A DNA stretch of 64,000 bases from Halobacteriales archaeon QS_4_69_225 (GCA_003020965.1 PXRL01000027.1:44493-108492); one strand, 5' to 3'; positions 9,372 to 18,605 are shown, numbered from the stretch's first letter. Program-made: numbers and translations. Notes: generated from the sequence alone by a model not told the origin.

Positions 9372-10673
9372 ATGGACGACCGCACGTACACGGCCGACGC
9401 CGAGCCGGGCGAGGAGGTCACCGTCGCCGGCTGGGTCCACGAGATACGGGATCTCGGCGGCATCGCCTTCCTCATCCTCCGGGACACGACCGGCCGCATC
9501 CAGGTGAAGTTCGAGAAAGACGAGATGGACGACGACCTCGTGTCGACGGGGTTGGACGCCGCCCGGGAGTCGGTCGTCTCCGTGACCGGCGCCGTCGAGG
9601 AGGAGCCGCGGGCGCCGACGGGCGTCGAGGTCGTCCCGGAGGCGGTCGAGGTCGTCGCCCCGGCCGATACCGAACTGCCGCTGGACCCCTCGGGGAAGGT
9701 CGAGGCGGAGCTGTCGACCCGGCTCGACAACCGGACGCTGGACCTCCGCCGCGAGGAGGGTCAGGCGGTCTTCGAGGTCCGCGCCGAGATGCTGCGGGCG
9801 GTCCGGGCGGCCTTCCGCGAGGCCGACGCCACCGAGATCAACACGCCGAAGATCGTCGCCACGGGGACGGAAGGCGGCACCGAGCTGTTCCCCATCACCT
9901 ACTTCGGCCAGGAGGCGTTCATGAACCAGAGCCCCCAGCTGTTCAAGCAGCTCGTGGCGGGCTCGAACGTCGAGCGCGTCTTCGAGATCGGGCCCATCTT
10001 CCGCGCCGAGGAGCACAACACCCCCCGGCACATCAACGAGGCGACGTCGATCGACTTCGAGGGCGCCTTCTGCGACCACCACGAGGCGATGGACGTCTGC
10101 GAGCAGGTGGTCGTCGCCGCCTACGAGGCCGTCGCCGACGACTGTACCCGGCAGCTCGAGGCGCTCGGCATCGCCGACGAGTTCGAGCCGCCCGAGACGC
10201 CGTTTCCCCGCGTCAGCTACGAGGAGGCCATCGAGCGCATCAACGCGTCCGGCGCCCTCGACGAGCAGCTGACCTGGGGTGACGACCTGCCGACCGAAGG
10301 CGAGAAAACGCTCGGCGACGACGTCGACGGGCATTACTTCATCACCGACTGGCCGGCGGACGTCAAGCCGTTCTACATCATGAACCACGACGACGGCGAG
10401 CGGTCGACGGGGTTCGACCTGATGCACCCCCGGATGGAGCTGGTCTCCGGCGGCCAGCGCGAACACCGCCGCGAACGGCTCATCGAGGGGTTCGAACGAC
10501 AGGGACTCGACCCCGAGGCCTTCGAGTACTACACCGAGATGTTCCGATACGGTGTGCCGCCGCACGCCGGCTGGGGGCTCGGCGCCGAGCGGCTGCTGAT
10601 GACGATGCTCGATCTCGACAACATCCGCGAGGCGGTGCTGTTCCCGCGGGATCGCCAGCGACTGAGCCCGTAG
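9372..10673 (+). CDS. aspS: Aspartyl-tRNA synthetase, archaeal type
   Basis: Charges tRNA-Asp with aspartate in the cytoplasm; archaeal enzymes of this length are often non-discriminating and also charge tRNA-Asn. The 433-aa protein has an N-terminal OB-fold anticodon-binding domain (residues 1-100, [21 protein letters not shown]), then the class II catalytic domain with motif 2 around [17 protein letters not shown] and motif 3 [12 protein letters not shown] close to the C-terminus, ending [10 protein letters not shown]. It lacks the bacterial GAD insertion, as expected. A cttaag box lies 24-29 nt upstream of the ATG. Whether it is discriminating cannot be told by eye. Confidence 0.95.
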   Translation: MDDRTYTADAEPGEEVTVAGWVHEIRDLGGIAFLILRDTTGRIQVKFEKDEMDDDLVSTGLDAARESVVSVTGAVEEEPRAPTGVEVVPEAVEVVAPADTELPLDPSGKVEAELSTRLDNRTLDLRREEGQAVFEVRAEMLRAVRAAFREADATEINTPKIVATGTEGGTELFPITYFGQEAFMNQSPQLFKQLVAGSNVERVFEIGPIFRAEEHNTPRHINEATSIDFEGAFCDHHEAMDVCEQVVVAAYEAVADDCTRQLEALGIADEFEPPETPFPRVSYEEAIERINASGALDEQLTWGDDLPTEGEKTLGDDVDGHYFITDWPADVKPFYIMNHDDGERSTGFDLMHPRMELVSGGQREHRRERLIEGFERQGLDPEAFEYYTEMFRYGVPPHAGWGLGAERLLMTMLDLDNIREAVLFPRDRQRLSP

Positions 10674-10773
10674 GGCGAAGACGTTGGGAGCCGGCGAGAC
10701 GAGGGAAGTGAGTCTCGCCGGACCGTCAGCGGCTTTCGCCCTGACGGTCGCGCGGGGGCTCGTGAGACTCACT

Positions 10774-10911
10774 CTATAGTTCTCCCAGGGGCGCCAGGAG
10801 GGCGGTGAGGGCGAGCAGGCCACCGGCGACGACGAGGATGCCTCGGGTGACCGCCGGGTCGGCACCGAACGCGGCGCCCCGGGCGGATATCTCCGTGTTC
10901 GCGTCACGCAC
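10774..10911 (-). CDS. 45-aa single-helix membrane peptide at the end of the antiporter operon
   Basis: A GTG-started frame of 46 codons lies 31 nt downstream of the last large antiporter gene on the same strand. It encodes a polar 20-residue start (MRDANTEISARGAAFGADPA) followed by one hydrophobic helix (GILVVAGGLLALTALLAPLG) and a two-residue end. Spacing, strand and composition suggest it is a genuine final gene of the operon, possibly a small accessory subunit. I know of no named family for it; the start codon is a choice between neighbouring GTGs. Confidence 0.5.
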   Translation of the reverse strand: MRDANTEISARGAAFGADPAVTRGILVVAGGLLALTALLAPLGEL

Positions 10912-10942
10912 GGAGCACGCTGAGAGGTTCAGTGGTTGCCCC

Positions 10943-12739
10943 TCACAACAGCAGGGCCAGCGCCAGCGTCAGCGCCGCGACGACGAGAAAGACGCTCGTG
11001 CCCATCGACATCCGGAGGTCGATGGTCTGGCGGCCGCCGTCGGCTCGCGGGGCCGTCTCGAGGCCAGGCAGGCGGTCGACGACGCGGTAGGCGGCCCGGC
11101 CGGGGTCCCGGCCGACGTCGACCGCGGCCGAGGCGACGGCGACGACGGCGCGGTCGACGGCGGCGAACGTCTCGGTGACGCCGACGACGAGCGCGCGGCC
11201 GCCGTAGAACACCGCCGGGTTGAGCAGGCGGTCGACGTCCGGAATCCAAGTCGCGCGCGCGAGCGGCCCCTTCAGCGCGAAGAAGCCGGCGAACCCTGCG
11301 ACCCCGAGGGCGACGCTCTCGGCGACGTGCGGGACGGTGTAGGTGGTGTACTTCTCGGCGACGGTCGCGGTGTTGGGCAGCACCTCGAACAGCGTCCCGG
11401 GGAGCAGCCCGAGCGCGAGACAGAGGCCGCCGACGGCGAGCATCGGGACGGCCTGGCCGGGCTCGGCGTCGTCGGGGTCGATCGTCGCCTCGCCGTGGAA
11501 GAAGACGTAGTAACCCAGCTTGATGAACGACATGAACGTGCCGACGCCGCCGACGATGAGCAGCCACCACAGCAGGTCCTCGCCGCCGAGCGGCATCGAC
11601 TTGGAGCCGATGACGAGCGTCTTCATGCTCTTGTGAGCCTCGGCGATGACGATGCCCTTGCTGACGAAGCCGTTGAACCCGGGAACGCCGGAGATAGCCG
11701 CCGCCCCGAGCAGATAGGAGACGAACGTCACCGGCATCACCCGCCAGAGGCCGCCGACCTCCGTGATGTCCTCGATGCCGGTCCGGTAGATGACGACGCC
11801 GATCGACATGAACAGCAGCGCCTTGTAGAGGATGTGGTTGAAGACGTGGCCGAAGGCGCCGCTCGCGGCCAGCTTCGTCCCGATGCCGACGCCGGCGATC
11901 ATGTAGCCCACCTGCGAGATGATGTGATACGACAGCAGCCGGCGCATGTCCTCCTGCAGCAGCGCCATCGCGGCGCCGAAGACGGCCATCGCGCCGCCCA
12001 TGTAGGCGATCCAGAGATGGCCCTCGGGGAACGCCCGGAACATCGCGTAGACGCCGGTCTTGGTGGTGTAGACGCAGAGGAAGACGCTGGCGGCGACGTG
12101 GGGGCTCGGGTAGGTGTCCGGCAGCCAGGTGTGGAGGCCGACGAAGCCGACGTTGACGCCGATACCGACGGCCATCAGCGCCGGCGCGACGGGGCCGACG
12201 ACGCCGGTCGCCGCCTCGAAGAGGAACGACCCGGCGGCGGCGTACTGCCAGACGACCGCCCCGAGGACGAGGCTGCCGCCGATCCCGTGGGCCACCGCGT
12301 ACCGGAACCCCGTCCGGACGGCGGCGCCGCCGTACTGCCACACCAGCAGCGTGCTGGTGACGGCCATCAGCTCCCAGAAGAACACCAGCGTCAGCCAGTC
12401 GCCGGCGAAGACGGCGCCGAGACTCGTCGCCACGTAGCCGAGCGCCGCGGCCGTCATCCGGGCGTCGGCGTCGCTGGCGTGGGCGTAGGCGACGGCGGCG
12501 GCGCCGATGAGCCCGAAGATGACGCCCATCAGCCGCGAGAAGGCGTCGACCCGGTACAGCACCGTCTCGAAGCCGAACAGCGCGGTCGGGAGGTGCGTGC
12601 CGGGCGCGACCAGCAGCGACCCGACGGCGACGCCGGCGGTCGCGAGCAGGCCGACCGCGTGGCCGATTCTCCGGGGTGCGACGGCCGCGACGACCGCCGC
12701 GACGAGAACAGGAGCGAACGGCGGCACCGACTCCAGCAT
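10943..12739 (-). CDS. Mrp/Mnh antiporter large membrane subunit (D/NuoL-like), third copy
   Basis: 598-aa polytopic protein of the proton-conducting subunit family shared by complex I (NuoL/M/N) and Mrp antiporters. Visible hallmarks are the helix-7/8 region HTWLPDTYPSPHVAASVFL, the lysine-bearing FNHILYKALLFMSIG, and the broken-helix region EDMRRLLSYHIISQVGYM. A long C-terminal extension carries two further helices, a soluble stretch (DRLPGLETAPRADGGRQ) and a final helix. Start ATG at 12739 overlaps the stop of the preceding gene (TGATG). Presence of a third D-like subunit in place of a full-length MrpA is typical for haloarchaeal clusters, to my knowledge. Confidence 0.88.
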   Translation of the reverse strand: MLESVPPFAPVLVAAVVAAVAPRRIGHAVGLLATAGVAVGSLLVAPGTHLPTALFGFETVLYRVDAFSRLMGVIFGLIGAAAVAYAHASDADARMTAAALGYVATSLGAVFAGDWLTLVFFWELMAVTSTLLVWQYGGAAVRTGFRYAVAHGIGGSLVLGAVVWQYAAAGSFLFEAATGVVGPVAPALMAVGIGVNVGFVGLHTWLPDTYPSPHVAASVFLCVYTTKTGVYAMFRAFPEGHLWIAYMGGAMAVFGAAMALLQEDMRRLLSYHIISQVGYMIAGVGIGTKLAASGAFGHVFNHILYKALLFMSIGVVIYRTGIEDITEVGGLWRVMPVTFVSYLLGAAAISGVPGFNGFVSKGIVIAEAHKSMKTLVIGSKSMPLGGEDLLWWLLIVGGVGTFMSFIKLGYYVFFHGEATIDPDDAEPGQAVPMLAVGGLCLALGLLPGTLFEVLPNTATVAEKYTTYTVPHVAESVALGVAGFAGFFALKGPLARATWIPDVDRLLNPAVFYGGRALVVGVTETFAAVDRAVVAVASAAVDVGRDPGRAAYRVVDRLPGLETAPRADGGRQTIDLRMSMGTSVFLVVAALTLALALLL

Positions 12740-14757
12740 CAGCCGACCACCCCCACCGCCTCGACGACGGCGTCGACCAGCCGCAGGAACACCGCCGCCG
12801 AGGGGACCAGCCCCAGCACGATCGCGCCGGTCGTCGCCGCCAGGATGGGCCCGAGCATGAACCACGTGCTCTCCTCGCCGAGCCAGCCGCGGCGCTCCCA
12901 GCCGCTCGGCGGCGGCCCGCCATGGCCACCGTGGCCGTCATGGTCGTCGTGGTCGCCGTAGTCGTCGTGGTCGCCGTGGTCGCCGTGGCCGTCGTGGTCG
13001 TCGTGGTCGCCGTGGCCGTCGTGGCCGTCGCGGCCATCGTGGTCAGCGCCGGCATCGACTTCGTGCTCGTCGTCCGCGTCGCCCTTCTCCGGAACCGTGT
13101 GGTCGCTCGGGTGGCGGTCGACCGCGTACTCCCCCTCGACCCGAGGGGCCGGCTCGCCGTAGTCCCGGTCGACCGCCTCGCCGCCGAACTCCGGGCGACC
13201 GATCTCTTCGGGGTCGACGTCGGGGGCCGGGTCGCCCGCGTCGTTCGTATCGTCCGCATCGTCTGCGTCGTTCGTGTCGTCGTCCGCGTCGTTCGTGTCG
13301 TCGTCCGCGTCGCCCGCGTCGCCTGCCTCGTCGCCCGAACCGCCGTCGGCGCGGGCGACGGTCGAGGCCCGCCGGCCGCCGAAGGGGGCCTCGACGACCG
13401 GCTTGGCGTCGTGGTCGTCGGCGGTCTGGAAGAACGCCTGGTAGACGACCGGCCAGAAGTACGCGACGTTGAGGACGCCGGAGATCAGGAGTGCGACGGC
13501 GAAGACGGTCGAGGCGGCGCCGCCGGCCTCGACGGCGCCGATCAACAGGTAGAACTTCGAGACGAAGCCGGCCACCAGCGGGATGCCGGCCATCCCGGCG
13601 GCGGCGACGGCGAAGGCGGCCATCGTCAGCGGCATCCGCCGGCCGATGCCGGCCATCTCGCTGATGTGGTCGGTGTGGGTCTCGACGTGGATGATTCCCG
13701 CACAGAGGAACAGCGCGAGCTTCATGAACGCGTGGGCGGGGATGTGTAGCAGCCCGCCCCGGATCGCGTTCGGCCCGAGCAGTGCCAGCCCGAGGACGAT
13801 GTACGACAGCTGGCTCACCGTCGAGTACGCCAGTCGGCGCTTGAGGTGGTCCTTCCGGAGGGCGATGACGCTCGCCGCCAGCAGCGTGACGGTCGCCACG
13901 ACGGCCAGCGGCAGCCCGAGGCCGAGCGAGCCGACCGTCTCCGGGCCGTAGACGTCCAGGACGACCCGGGAGACGGCGAAGACACCCGACTTGACGACGG
14001 CGACGGCGTGCAACAGCCCGGAGACGGGCGTCGGCGCGACCATCGCGTCCGGGAGCCAGGAGTGCAGCGGCATCAGCCCGGCCTTGACGCCGAAGCCGGC
14101 GACCAGCAGCGCGAAGCCCGCCCGGGCCAACACCGGGTCGGACGCCGCCAGCGTCTCGATGCCACCGGGCGTAAAGGCGACGGTGCCGGCCAGCCGGTAG
14201 ACCAGCACCGTCCCGGCCAGCACCGCGACGCCGCCGCCGATGGTGTAGAGGAGGTACTTCCGGCCGGCGGCGCGGGCCTCCGTCGTCTCGTCGTGGGCGA
14301 CCAGCGGGTACGTCGCCACCGTCAGCACCTCGTAGAAGACGAACAGTACGATCAGATTCGAGGCGAAGGCGACGCCGACGGCGGCGCTGAGACTCATCGC
14401 GAAGGCCGCGAAGTACCGCGTCTGACCGTGTTCCTCCAGCCCGCGCATGTAGCCGATGCTGTACAGCGACGTGACGATCCACAGCAGGCTCGCGAGCGTC
14501 GCGAACAGGATGCCCAGCGCGTCGGCCCGGAGTTCGAAGGGAACGTCGAGGACGAACCGGCCGAGTGACCAGACGTAGACGTCGCCGGCCAGCACGCCCG
14601 GCACCATGCTGGCGACGACGCCGAACTTCGCCACGGCGACGCTCAGCGTCACCGCTTCCCGGAGGTTCGGCCGGCGGTGGGCCGCGAGGATGCCGACCGT
14701 CCCGACGACCGACACCAGCACGGCGACGACGGGCCGCGGGTCGCCGACCTCGGTCAC
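12739..14757 (-). CDS. Mrp/Mnh antiporter D-like subunit with His/Asp-rich tract
   Basis: 672-aa proton-conducting membrane subunit. The N-terminal 440 residues are a standard MrpD/NuoN-like core: YFAAFAMSLSAAVGVAFASNLIVLF, LMPLHSWLPDAMVAPTP, DHLKRRLAYSTVSQLSYI and HAFMKLALFLCAGIIH. After the last core helix (about residue 450) comes a roughly 150-residue soluble segment unlike the family norm, with Asp/Asn/Thr-Asp-Ala repeats and a tract of about 45 residues almost wholly His, Asp and Gly, before a final pair of helices. The GTG at 14757 overlaps the upstream stop (GTGA). The soluble part could bind divalent metal or be a spacer; that is inference. Confidence 0.86.
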   Translation of the reverse strand: MTEVGDPRPVVAVLVSVVGTVGILAAHRRPNLREAVTLSVAVAKFGVVASMVPGVLAGDVYVWSLGRFVLDVPFELRADALGILFATLASLLWIVTSLYSIGYMRGLEEHGQTRYFAAFAMSLSAAVGVAFASNLIVLFVFYEVLTVATYPLVAHDETTEARAAGRKYLLYTIGGGVAVLAGTVLVYRLAGTVAFTPGGIETLAASDPVLARAGFALLVAGFGVKAGLMPLHSWLPDAMVAPTPVSGLLHAVAVVKSGVFAVSRVVLDVYGPETVGSLGLGLPLAVVATVTLLAASVIALRKDHLKRRLAYSTVSQLSYIVLGLALLGPNAIRGGLLHIPAHAFMKLALFLCAGIIHVETHTDHISEMAGIGRRMPLTMAAFAVAAAGMAGIPLVAGFVSKFYLLIGAVEAGGAASTVFAVALLISGVLNVAYFWPVVYQAFFQTADDHDAKPVVEAPFGGRRASTVARADGGSGDEAGDAGDADDDTNDADDDTNDADDADDTNDAGDPAPDVDPEEIGRPEFGGEAVDRDYGEPAPRVEGEYAVDRHPSDHTVPEKGDADDEHEVDAGADHDGRDGHDGHGDHDDHDGHGDHGDHDDYGDHDDHDGHGGHGGPPPSGWERRGWLGEESTWFMLGPILAATTGAIVLGLVPSAAVFLRLVDAVVEAVGVVG
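12917..13050 (-). repeat. Tandem 9-nt units encoding a His/Asp/Gly-rich tract
   Basis: On the minus strand imperfect units of the kind GACCACGAC and GGCCACGGC repeat more than ten times, coding for mixtures of HDD, HDG and HGD within the D-like antiporter subunit. A second low-complexity block of TNDADDD units lies at about 13215-13326 in the same gene. Slippage-prone repeats like these commonly vary in number between strains. Confidence 0.8.
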
Positions 14758-16334
14758 GGGAAGACACCTCCGAGGAAGCGTTCGAGGAAGGCCTCGAAGG
14801 GCGCGGTCGCGAAGCCGAGCGCGACGACGACGACCGCCGCGGCGACGATGGCCGCGACCATGCCGGTCGAGACGGCCGCCGGCGCCCGCGAGTCGGCCCG
14901 GGCGCCGCCGTCGGCGACCGGGTCGGGGTCGCGGGCGCCGACCTCCGAATCCGCGTCGGCACCGGTTCCGGCTCCGGCGTCGGCGTCCGTTCCGGCGCCG
15001 ACCGCCGGGTCCGTCGGCTCCGTTGGTTCGGCGAAGTAGAGCCGCTCGAGTAGTCGGGCGACGTACGACAGCGTCAGCAGCGTCGAGAGGAAGACGACGA
15101 CGGCGATCGGCCAGGCGCCCGCCCGGACGGCGCCGACGGCGATGTACCACTTCCCGAGGAAGCCGACGGACGGCGGGATGCCGACGAGGGCGACCCCGAA
15201 GATGCCGACGGCGCCGGCGACGACCGGCGAGCGGTAGCCGAGGCGGGCGTAGTCGCCGACGGTCCGGGCACCGTGGCGGGCGGCCATGACGCCCGCCGCG
15301 GCGAACAGCCCGCCCTTCATCAGCCCGTGGCCGACGAGGTGGACGACCGCCCCGAGAACGGCGTCGGAGGTGACGAGCGCGAAGCCGGCGATCACGAGGC
15401 CGAACTGCGACACCGACGAGTACGTCAGCATCCGCTTGATCTCCGTCTGAACGGCCGCGAGGGCGCTGCCGGCGAGGATGCTGACGGCCGCGAAGGCGAG
15501 CACCGCCGCCCGGGCGGCCGGCACCGCCTCGAAGAAGGCGGGCGTGAACACGGTGAGAACGATCCGACCGACGGCGTAGGCGGCGACCGTCGACACCAGC
15601 GCCGAGATGAACGTCGTCACCGTGTCCGGGGCGTAGCTGTAGGCGTCGGGCTGCCAGGTGTGCAGCGGGAAGACGGCGGTCTTCAGCCCGAGGCCGACGA
15701 GGATGAAGCCGAACGACGCCAGCACGGCCCGGTCGCCGTAGCTTCCGGCCAGCCGCTCGGAGAGGTCGACCATGTTGAGCGTCCCGGTCTCGACGAAGGC
15801 GTAGCCGACGCCGATGAGGAACAGCGACGCGCCCGTCGTTCCGAGGATGAGGTACTTCAGCGCCGCGACCGCCGACCGCCCCGAGCGGTCGGCCGCCACC
15901 AGGGCGTACGTCGCCAGCCCGGTGATCTCGAGGAAGACGAACATGTTGAACAGGTCGCCGGTGACGGAGACGCCCATCAGCCCGCCGACGAGCAGGAGGT
16001 AGGCGCTGTAGAAGCTGTTGCGCCGGGGGCCGGCGGTGTAGGCGAACGCGAGGACGCCCAGCGAGACGACGGCGACGAGGGCGACGACCGGCGCCGAGAG
16101 GCCGTCGACGACCAGCTCGATGCCGTAGGGCCGCTCGTAGCCGCCGACGACGTGTCTGACGGCGCCGCCGAGGAAGACCGACCGGACGACGAGCGCCGCC
16201 AGGGCGGCCTCGACGGCGCAGGCGACGGCGGCGACATACCAGCCCGTCCCGGTCGTCCGGAGGCACAAAAGCGGCGGCGCCACCGCCGCCAGAACCGGAA
16301 CGGCGACGAGCAGCGGCAGCAGGCCGTCAGTCAT
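14754..16334 (-). CDS. mnhD: Mrp/Mnh antiporter subunit D
   Basis: 526-aa polytopic proton-conducting subunit. Family signatures include SVTGDLFNMFVFLEI in the fourth to fifth helices, KTAVFPLHTWQPDAYSYAPD, EIKRMLTYSSVSQFGLV and HLVGHGLMKGGLFAAAGV, plus the GIPPSVGFLGKWY loop. It directly follows mnhC, as in classical Mrp operons, so the D assignment is the most secure of the three similar proteins here. An Ala/Asp/Gly-rich loop of about 55 residues separates the last two helices. Start ATG at 16334 overlaps the mnhC stop by 8 nt; an in-frame ATG 21 codons upstream would lie inside mnhC. Confidence 0.9.
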   Translation of the reverse strand: MTDGLLPLLVAVPVLAAVAPPLLCLRTTGTGWYVAAVACAVEAALAALVVRSVFLGGAVRHVVGGYERPYGIELVVDGLSAPVVALVAVVSLGVLAFAYTAGPRRNSFYSAYLLLVGGLMGVSVTGDLFNMFVFLEITGLATYALVAADRSGRSAVAALKYLILGTTGASLFLIGVGYAFVETGTLNMVDLSERLAGSYGDRAVLASFGFILVGLGLKTAVFPLHTWQPDAYSYAPDTVTTFISALVSTVAAYAVGRIVLTVFTPAFFEAVPAARAAVLAFAAVSILAGSALAAVQTEIKRMLTYSSVSQFGLVIAGFALVTSDAVLGAVVHLVGHGLMKGGLFAAAGVMAARHGARTVGDYARLGYRSPVVAGAVGIFGVALVGIPPSVGFLGKWYIAVGAVRAGAWPIAVVVFLSTLLTLSYVARLLERLYFAEPTEPTDPAVGAGTDADAGAGTGADADSEVGARDPDPVADGGARADSRAPAAVSTGMVAAIVAAAVVVVALGFATAPFEAFLERFLGGVFP

Positions 16335-16689
16335 CGGCCACCTCCTCGAGGACCGCCTCGTCGACGGTGCCGTACTCCTCGTGGATGCGGACGACAAGCG
16401 CCAGCGCCACCGCGGTGAGGCTGACGCCGACGACGATGGCCGTCAGCACGATGACGTGCGGCAGCGGGCTGACGTACGGGCCGCCGCCGCCGTCCGGCGG
16501 GACGATGGCCGGCGCCCCGCCGGCGACGTACGCCGCCGCGACGAAGAACAGGAAGACGGCGCTCTGGAAGACGTTCAGCCCGATGATCTTCTTCACCAGG
16601 TTCGGGCTGGCGATCATCATGTACAGGCCGACGATCATCAGGACGACGAACGCAACGTAGGCCCACCGGCTCGCCAGCAGGTCGATCAC
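16327..16689 (-). CDS. mnhC: Mrp/Mnh antiporter subunit C
   Basis: 120-aa NuoK-like subunit with three membrane helices (near residues 12-27, 38-60 and 78-100). Family features are VGLYMMIASPNLVKKIIGLNVFQSAV and HVIVLTAIVVGVSLTAVALAL. It would form part of the membrane core exchanging monovalent cations for protons. An insert GGAPAIVPPDGGGGPYV lies between helices 2 and 3. Its start overlaps the mnhB stop by 4 nt, consistent with coupled translation. Confidence 0.92.
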   Translation of the reverse strand: MIDLLASRWAYVAFVVLMIVGLYMMIASPNLVKKIIGLNVFQSAVFLFFVAAAYVAGGAPAIVPPDGGGGPYVSPLPHVIVLTAIVVGVSLTAVALALVVRIHEEYGTVDEAVLEEVADD

Positions 16690-17213
16690 TCGGCGTCACC
16701 TCCGCGGCCGCCGGCGCCGGTGTCGTCGCCGGTCGCGGGTCCGGCGCCGGCGCCAGCGTCGACGTCAGCGTCGGGACCGGCGGCGGTCAGGAAGAACAGC
16801 CCCGCGATGACGCCGCCGACGATGAGCCCGATGCCAGCGATCTCGACGGCCTCGATCCCGAGCTTCACGGGTTTCTTCAGCGGGAGCGCCTTGTAGGCGG
16901 TGTAGTCGAGGAAGCTGCCGCCCAAAGCGACACCACCGAGGCCGACGGCGGCGAAGGCGACCACGCCGAGGGAGGCGGCGACGGTGACGACCCGGCGGCC
17001 GAGCCACCGCCGGGTGGCGTCGATGCCGAAGGCGAAGGCCAACATCAGCGCGACCGTCCCGACGAGGGCGCCGCCCTGGAAGCCACCGCCCGGGGAGTCG
17101 GCGCCGTGGAACGTGACGAACAGCCCGAACGTCAGCACGAACGGCGTCACGACCCGGACCGTGCTCATGATGACCTCGCTTTCGGTGTACGTGCCGCGTT
17201 CGGCGTCGCTCAT
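16686..17213 (-). CDS. mnhB: Mrp/Mnh antiporter subunit B
   Basis: 175-aa membrane subunit: VVTPFVLTFGLFVTFHGADSPGGGFQGG is the MnhB signature, with four helices and a loop LGGSFLDYTAYKALPL. The C-terminal 30 residues are Ala/Gly/Asp-rich and probably disordered. The upstream neighbour should be the A-subunit C-terminal domain, but a 0.54-kb hairpin-rich element has landed between them and ends 11 nt before this ATG. The native leader is therefore gone, and mnhB, mnhC and the D-like genes must be read through the element or from a promoter in it. Confidence 0.93.
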   Translation of the reverse strand: MSDAERGTYTESEVIMSTVRVVTPFVLTFGLFVTFHGADSPGGGFQGGALVGTVALMLAFAFGIDATRRWLGRRVVTVAASLGVVAFAAVGLGGVALGGSFLDYTAYKALPLKKPVKLGIEAVEIAGIGLIVGGVIAGLFFLTAAGPDADVDAGAGAGPATGDDTGAGGRGGDAE

Positions 17214-17224
17214 AGTGGTACAGC

Positions 17225-17763
17225 GCGGAAACCCACGGCTTCAGCCGTGGGAGGAAGCGCGTCAGATGCGCTTCCGACCACCGCGCTCTGGCCGGTCGGC
17301 GGGTTCGAGTCGATACGCTTAGTGTGCTTGAGTGTATGTGTCATGATACTGCATCGGAGCCAAACTGGAGTCGGTGCAGGGGCCGCCGTAGGCCGGCCCC
17401 GAACAGCGGACTGGATGACGCCGCGCCGCTCCTGCCACGTCTTGTGGCGGTGAAGCGCGGGGAGGTCACGTTGAATTAAAGCGTTCGAAAATCGTTCCAC
17501 GATTTTCGAGCACATCAGAGCGCTCTGCGTTCTGAGGACGGTGTGAGCCAGCCGGTCGCCGCAGCGTCGTGCCGCGGCGAACGTGCCTCTCCATGGGCCA
17601 GCGCCTCGCTGGATAAAGCCTGGCGAGAGTACGCCTGAGGACACAGAACAGTCTCCTCCGGCCGAACGCTGTGCGTGCAACCCGCCCGTGACGGTCGTGG
17701 AGTGTGGGCCGAAACCCCCTCGCGGGGGGAAGCCCATGACTTCAGTCATGGGTAGCTTACGTG
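17225..17763 (-). mobile_element. TnpB-less IS200/IS605-like element, copy 1
   Basis: Lies between two Mrp genes and has no credible protein. In minus orientation the left end reads CACGTAAGCTAC followed by a perfect 8-bp stem with TGAA loop (17733-17752), and the right end is another 8-bp stem with TGAA loop (17232-17251) followed by TTTCCGC. Subterminal hairpins at ends, and no terminal inverted repeats, suit IS200/IS605 (IS1341-group) elements. Internal hairpins around 17480-17540 and 17350-17385 are shared with a second copy near 28.5 kb in the opposite orientation. I infer a non-autonomous derivative; the family name needs an ISfinder-type comparison. Confidence 0.6.
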
Positions 17764-18296
17764 AGCACCTCCCGTCGGAGGACGACCATGGCGGCGACGC
17801 CGGCGGCGAAGACGACGGTCGCCTCGCCGAAGGTGTCGAAGCCGCGGTAGGCCGCGAGCACCGCGGTGACGGTGTTCTCGACGCCGGTCTCGGCGTATGA
17901 CTGCGACAGGTAGTAGCCCGTCACCCGCTCGTAGGCGATGACCGGCGAGTCGGGGTCGCCGACGGCCGGCAGGTCGGGCAGCGTCAGCCCGAAGACGACC
18001 GCCAGCGCCCCGCAGGCGACGGCCGCCCGCGGGTCCGGCCGCTCGAGGGCTCCGCCGTCGGTCGGCCGGACCGTCTCGGCGATGGTCAAAAGCAGCAGTA
18101 CCGTCGTCACGCCGGCGCCGACGACCGCCTCCGTCAGCCCGACGTCCGGCGCCAACAGTAGCGTGTACAGCAGCGCCATCCCGAGGCTGTAGGCGGCGAA
18201 GAGGATGATGGCCGCCAGCACGTCCCGCAGCAGCGCCGTCGCGACCGCCGCCGCGACGACGAACGCCACCAGCGCGTAGCCGACCGGCGCGATCAT
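17757..18296 (-). CDS. Mrp/Mnh antiporter A-subunit C-terminal domain protein (DUF4040)
   Basis: 179-aa membrane protein corresponding to the C-terminal part of bacterial MrpA, encoded separately here. The first half has the DUF4040 pattern LRDVLAAIILFAAYSLGMALLYTLLLAPDVGLTEAVVGAG; the second half (GYYLSQSYAETGVENTVTAVLAAYRGFDTFGEATVVF) matches the MbhE-like extension. The final codon and TAA stop sit in the 12-nt sequence shared by both copies of the nearby element, so the very end of this protein may have been replaced on insertion. Start overlaps mnhG's stop by 4 nt. Confidence 0.85.
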   Translation of the reverse strand: MIAPVGYALVAFVVAAAVATALLRDVLAAIILFAAYSLGMALLYTLLLAPDVGLTEAVVGAGVTTVLLLLTIAETVRPTDGGALERPDPRAAVACGALAVVFGLTLPDLPAVGDPDSPVIAYERVTGYYLSQSYAETGVENTVTAVLAAYRGFDTFGEATVVFAAGVAAMVVLRREVLT

Positions 18297-18604
18297 CGGT
18301 CCTCCCTCCAGGGCTCGATGTCCTCCTCGTGGGCGGCGCGGGCGATGGCGTGGGCCGCCGTCGGGTTGGTGACGAAGATGAACGCCACCAGCAGGACCGT
18401 CTTGACGGTCGTCGTTTCGAGGCCCAGCACGAGCGCGACGGCGATCAGCGTCAGTCCCGCGCCGAGGGTGTCCGTCTGGCTGGCGGTGTGGGCCCGGGCG
18501 TAGACGTCCGGCAGCCGGATGACGCCGACGGCGGTGACGAAGGTGAAGAACACCCCGCCGAGAAGGAAGCCGACGACGGCGACCTCCAGCGGCGTCACGT
18601 CCAC
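18293..18604 (-). CDS. mnhG: Mrp/Mnh antiporter subunit G
   Basis: 103-aa small membrane subunit with three helices. The signature GVIRLPDVYARAHTASQTDTLGAGL is that of MnhG/PhaG. The C-terminus NPTAAHAIARAAHEEDIEPW is also typical. It is one base away from mnhF and overlaps the next gene, so it lies in the middle of the operon. Confidence 0.93.
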   Translation of the reverse strand: MDVTPLEVAVVGFLLGGVFFTFVTAVGVIRLPDVYARAHTASQTDTLGAGLTLIAVALVLGLETTTVKTVLLVAFIFVTNPTAAHAIARAAHEEDIEPWREDR

Positions 18605-18605
18605 G

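Noticed and set aside
10805..12961. 718-codon plus-strand frame across the antiporter genes
   Set aside because: Arg/Asp/Glu/Gly-biased product with no domains; it is the exact opposite strand of three well-supported membrane-protein genes.
17210..17749. 179-codon minus-strand frame inside element copy 1 and its 28.5-kb homologue
   Set aside because: The two frames are similar because the DNA is similar, but they run through stem-loops, differ by frame-preserving junk after the shared part, and have no protein-like hydrophobic pattern or family.
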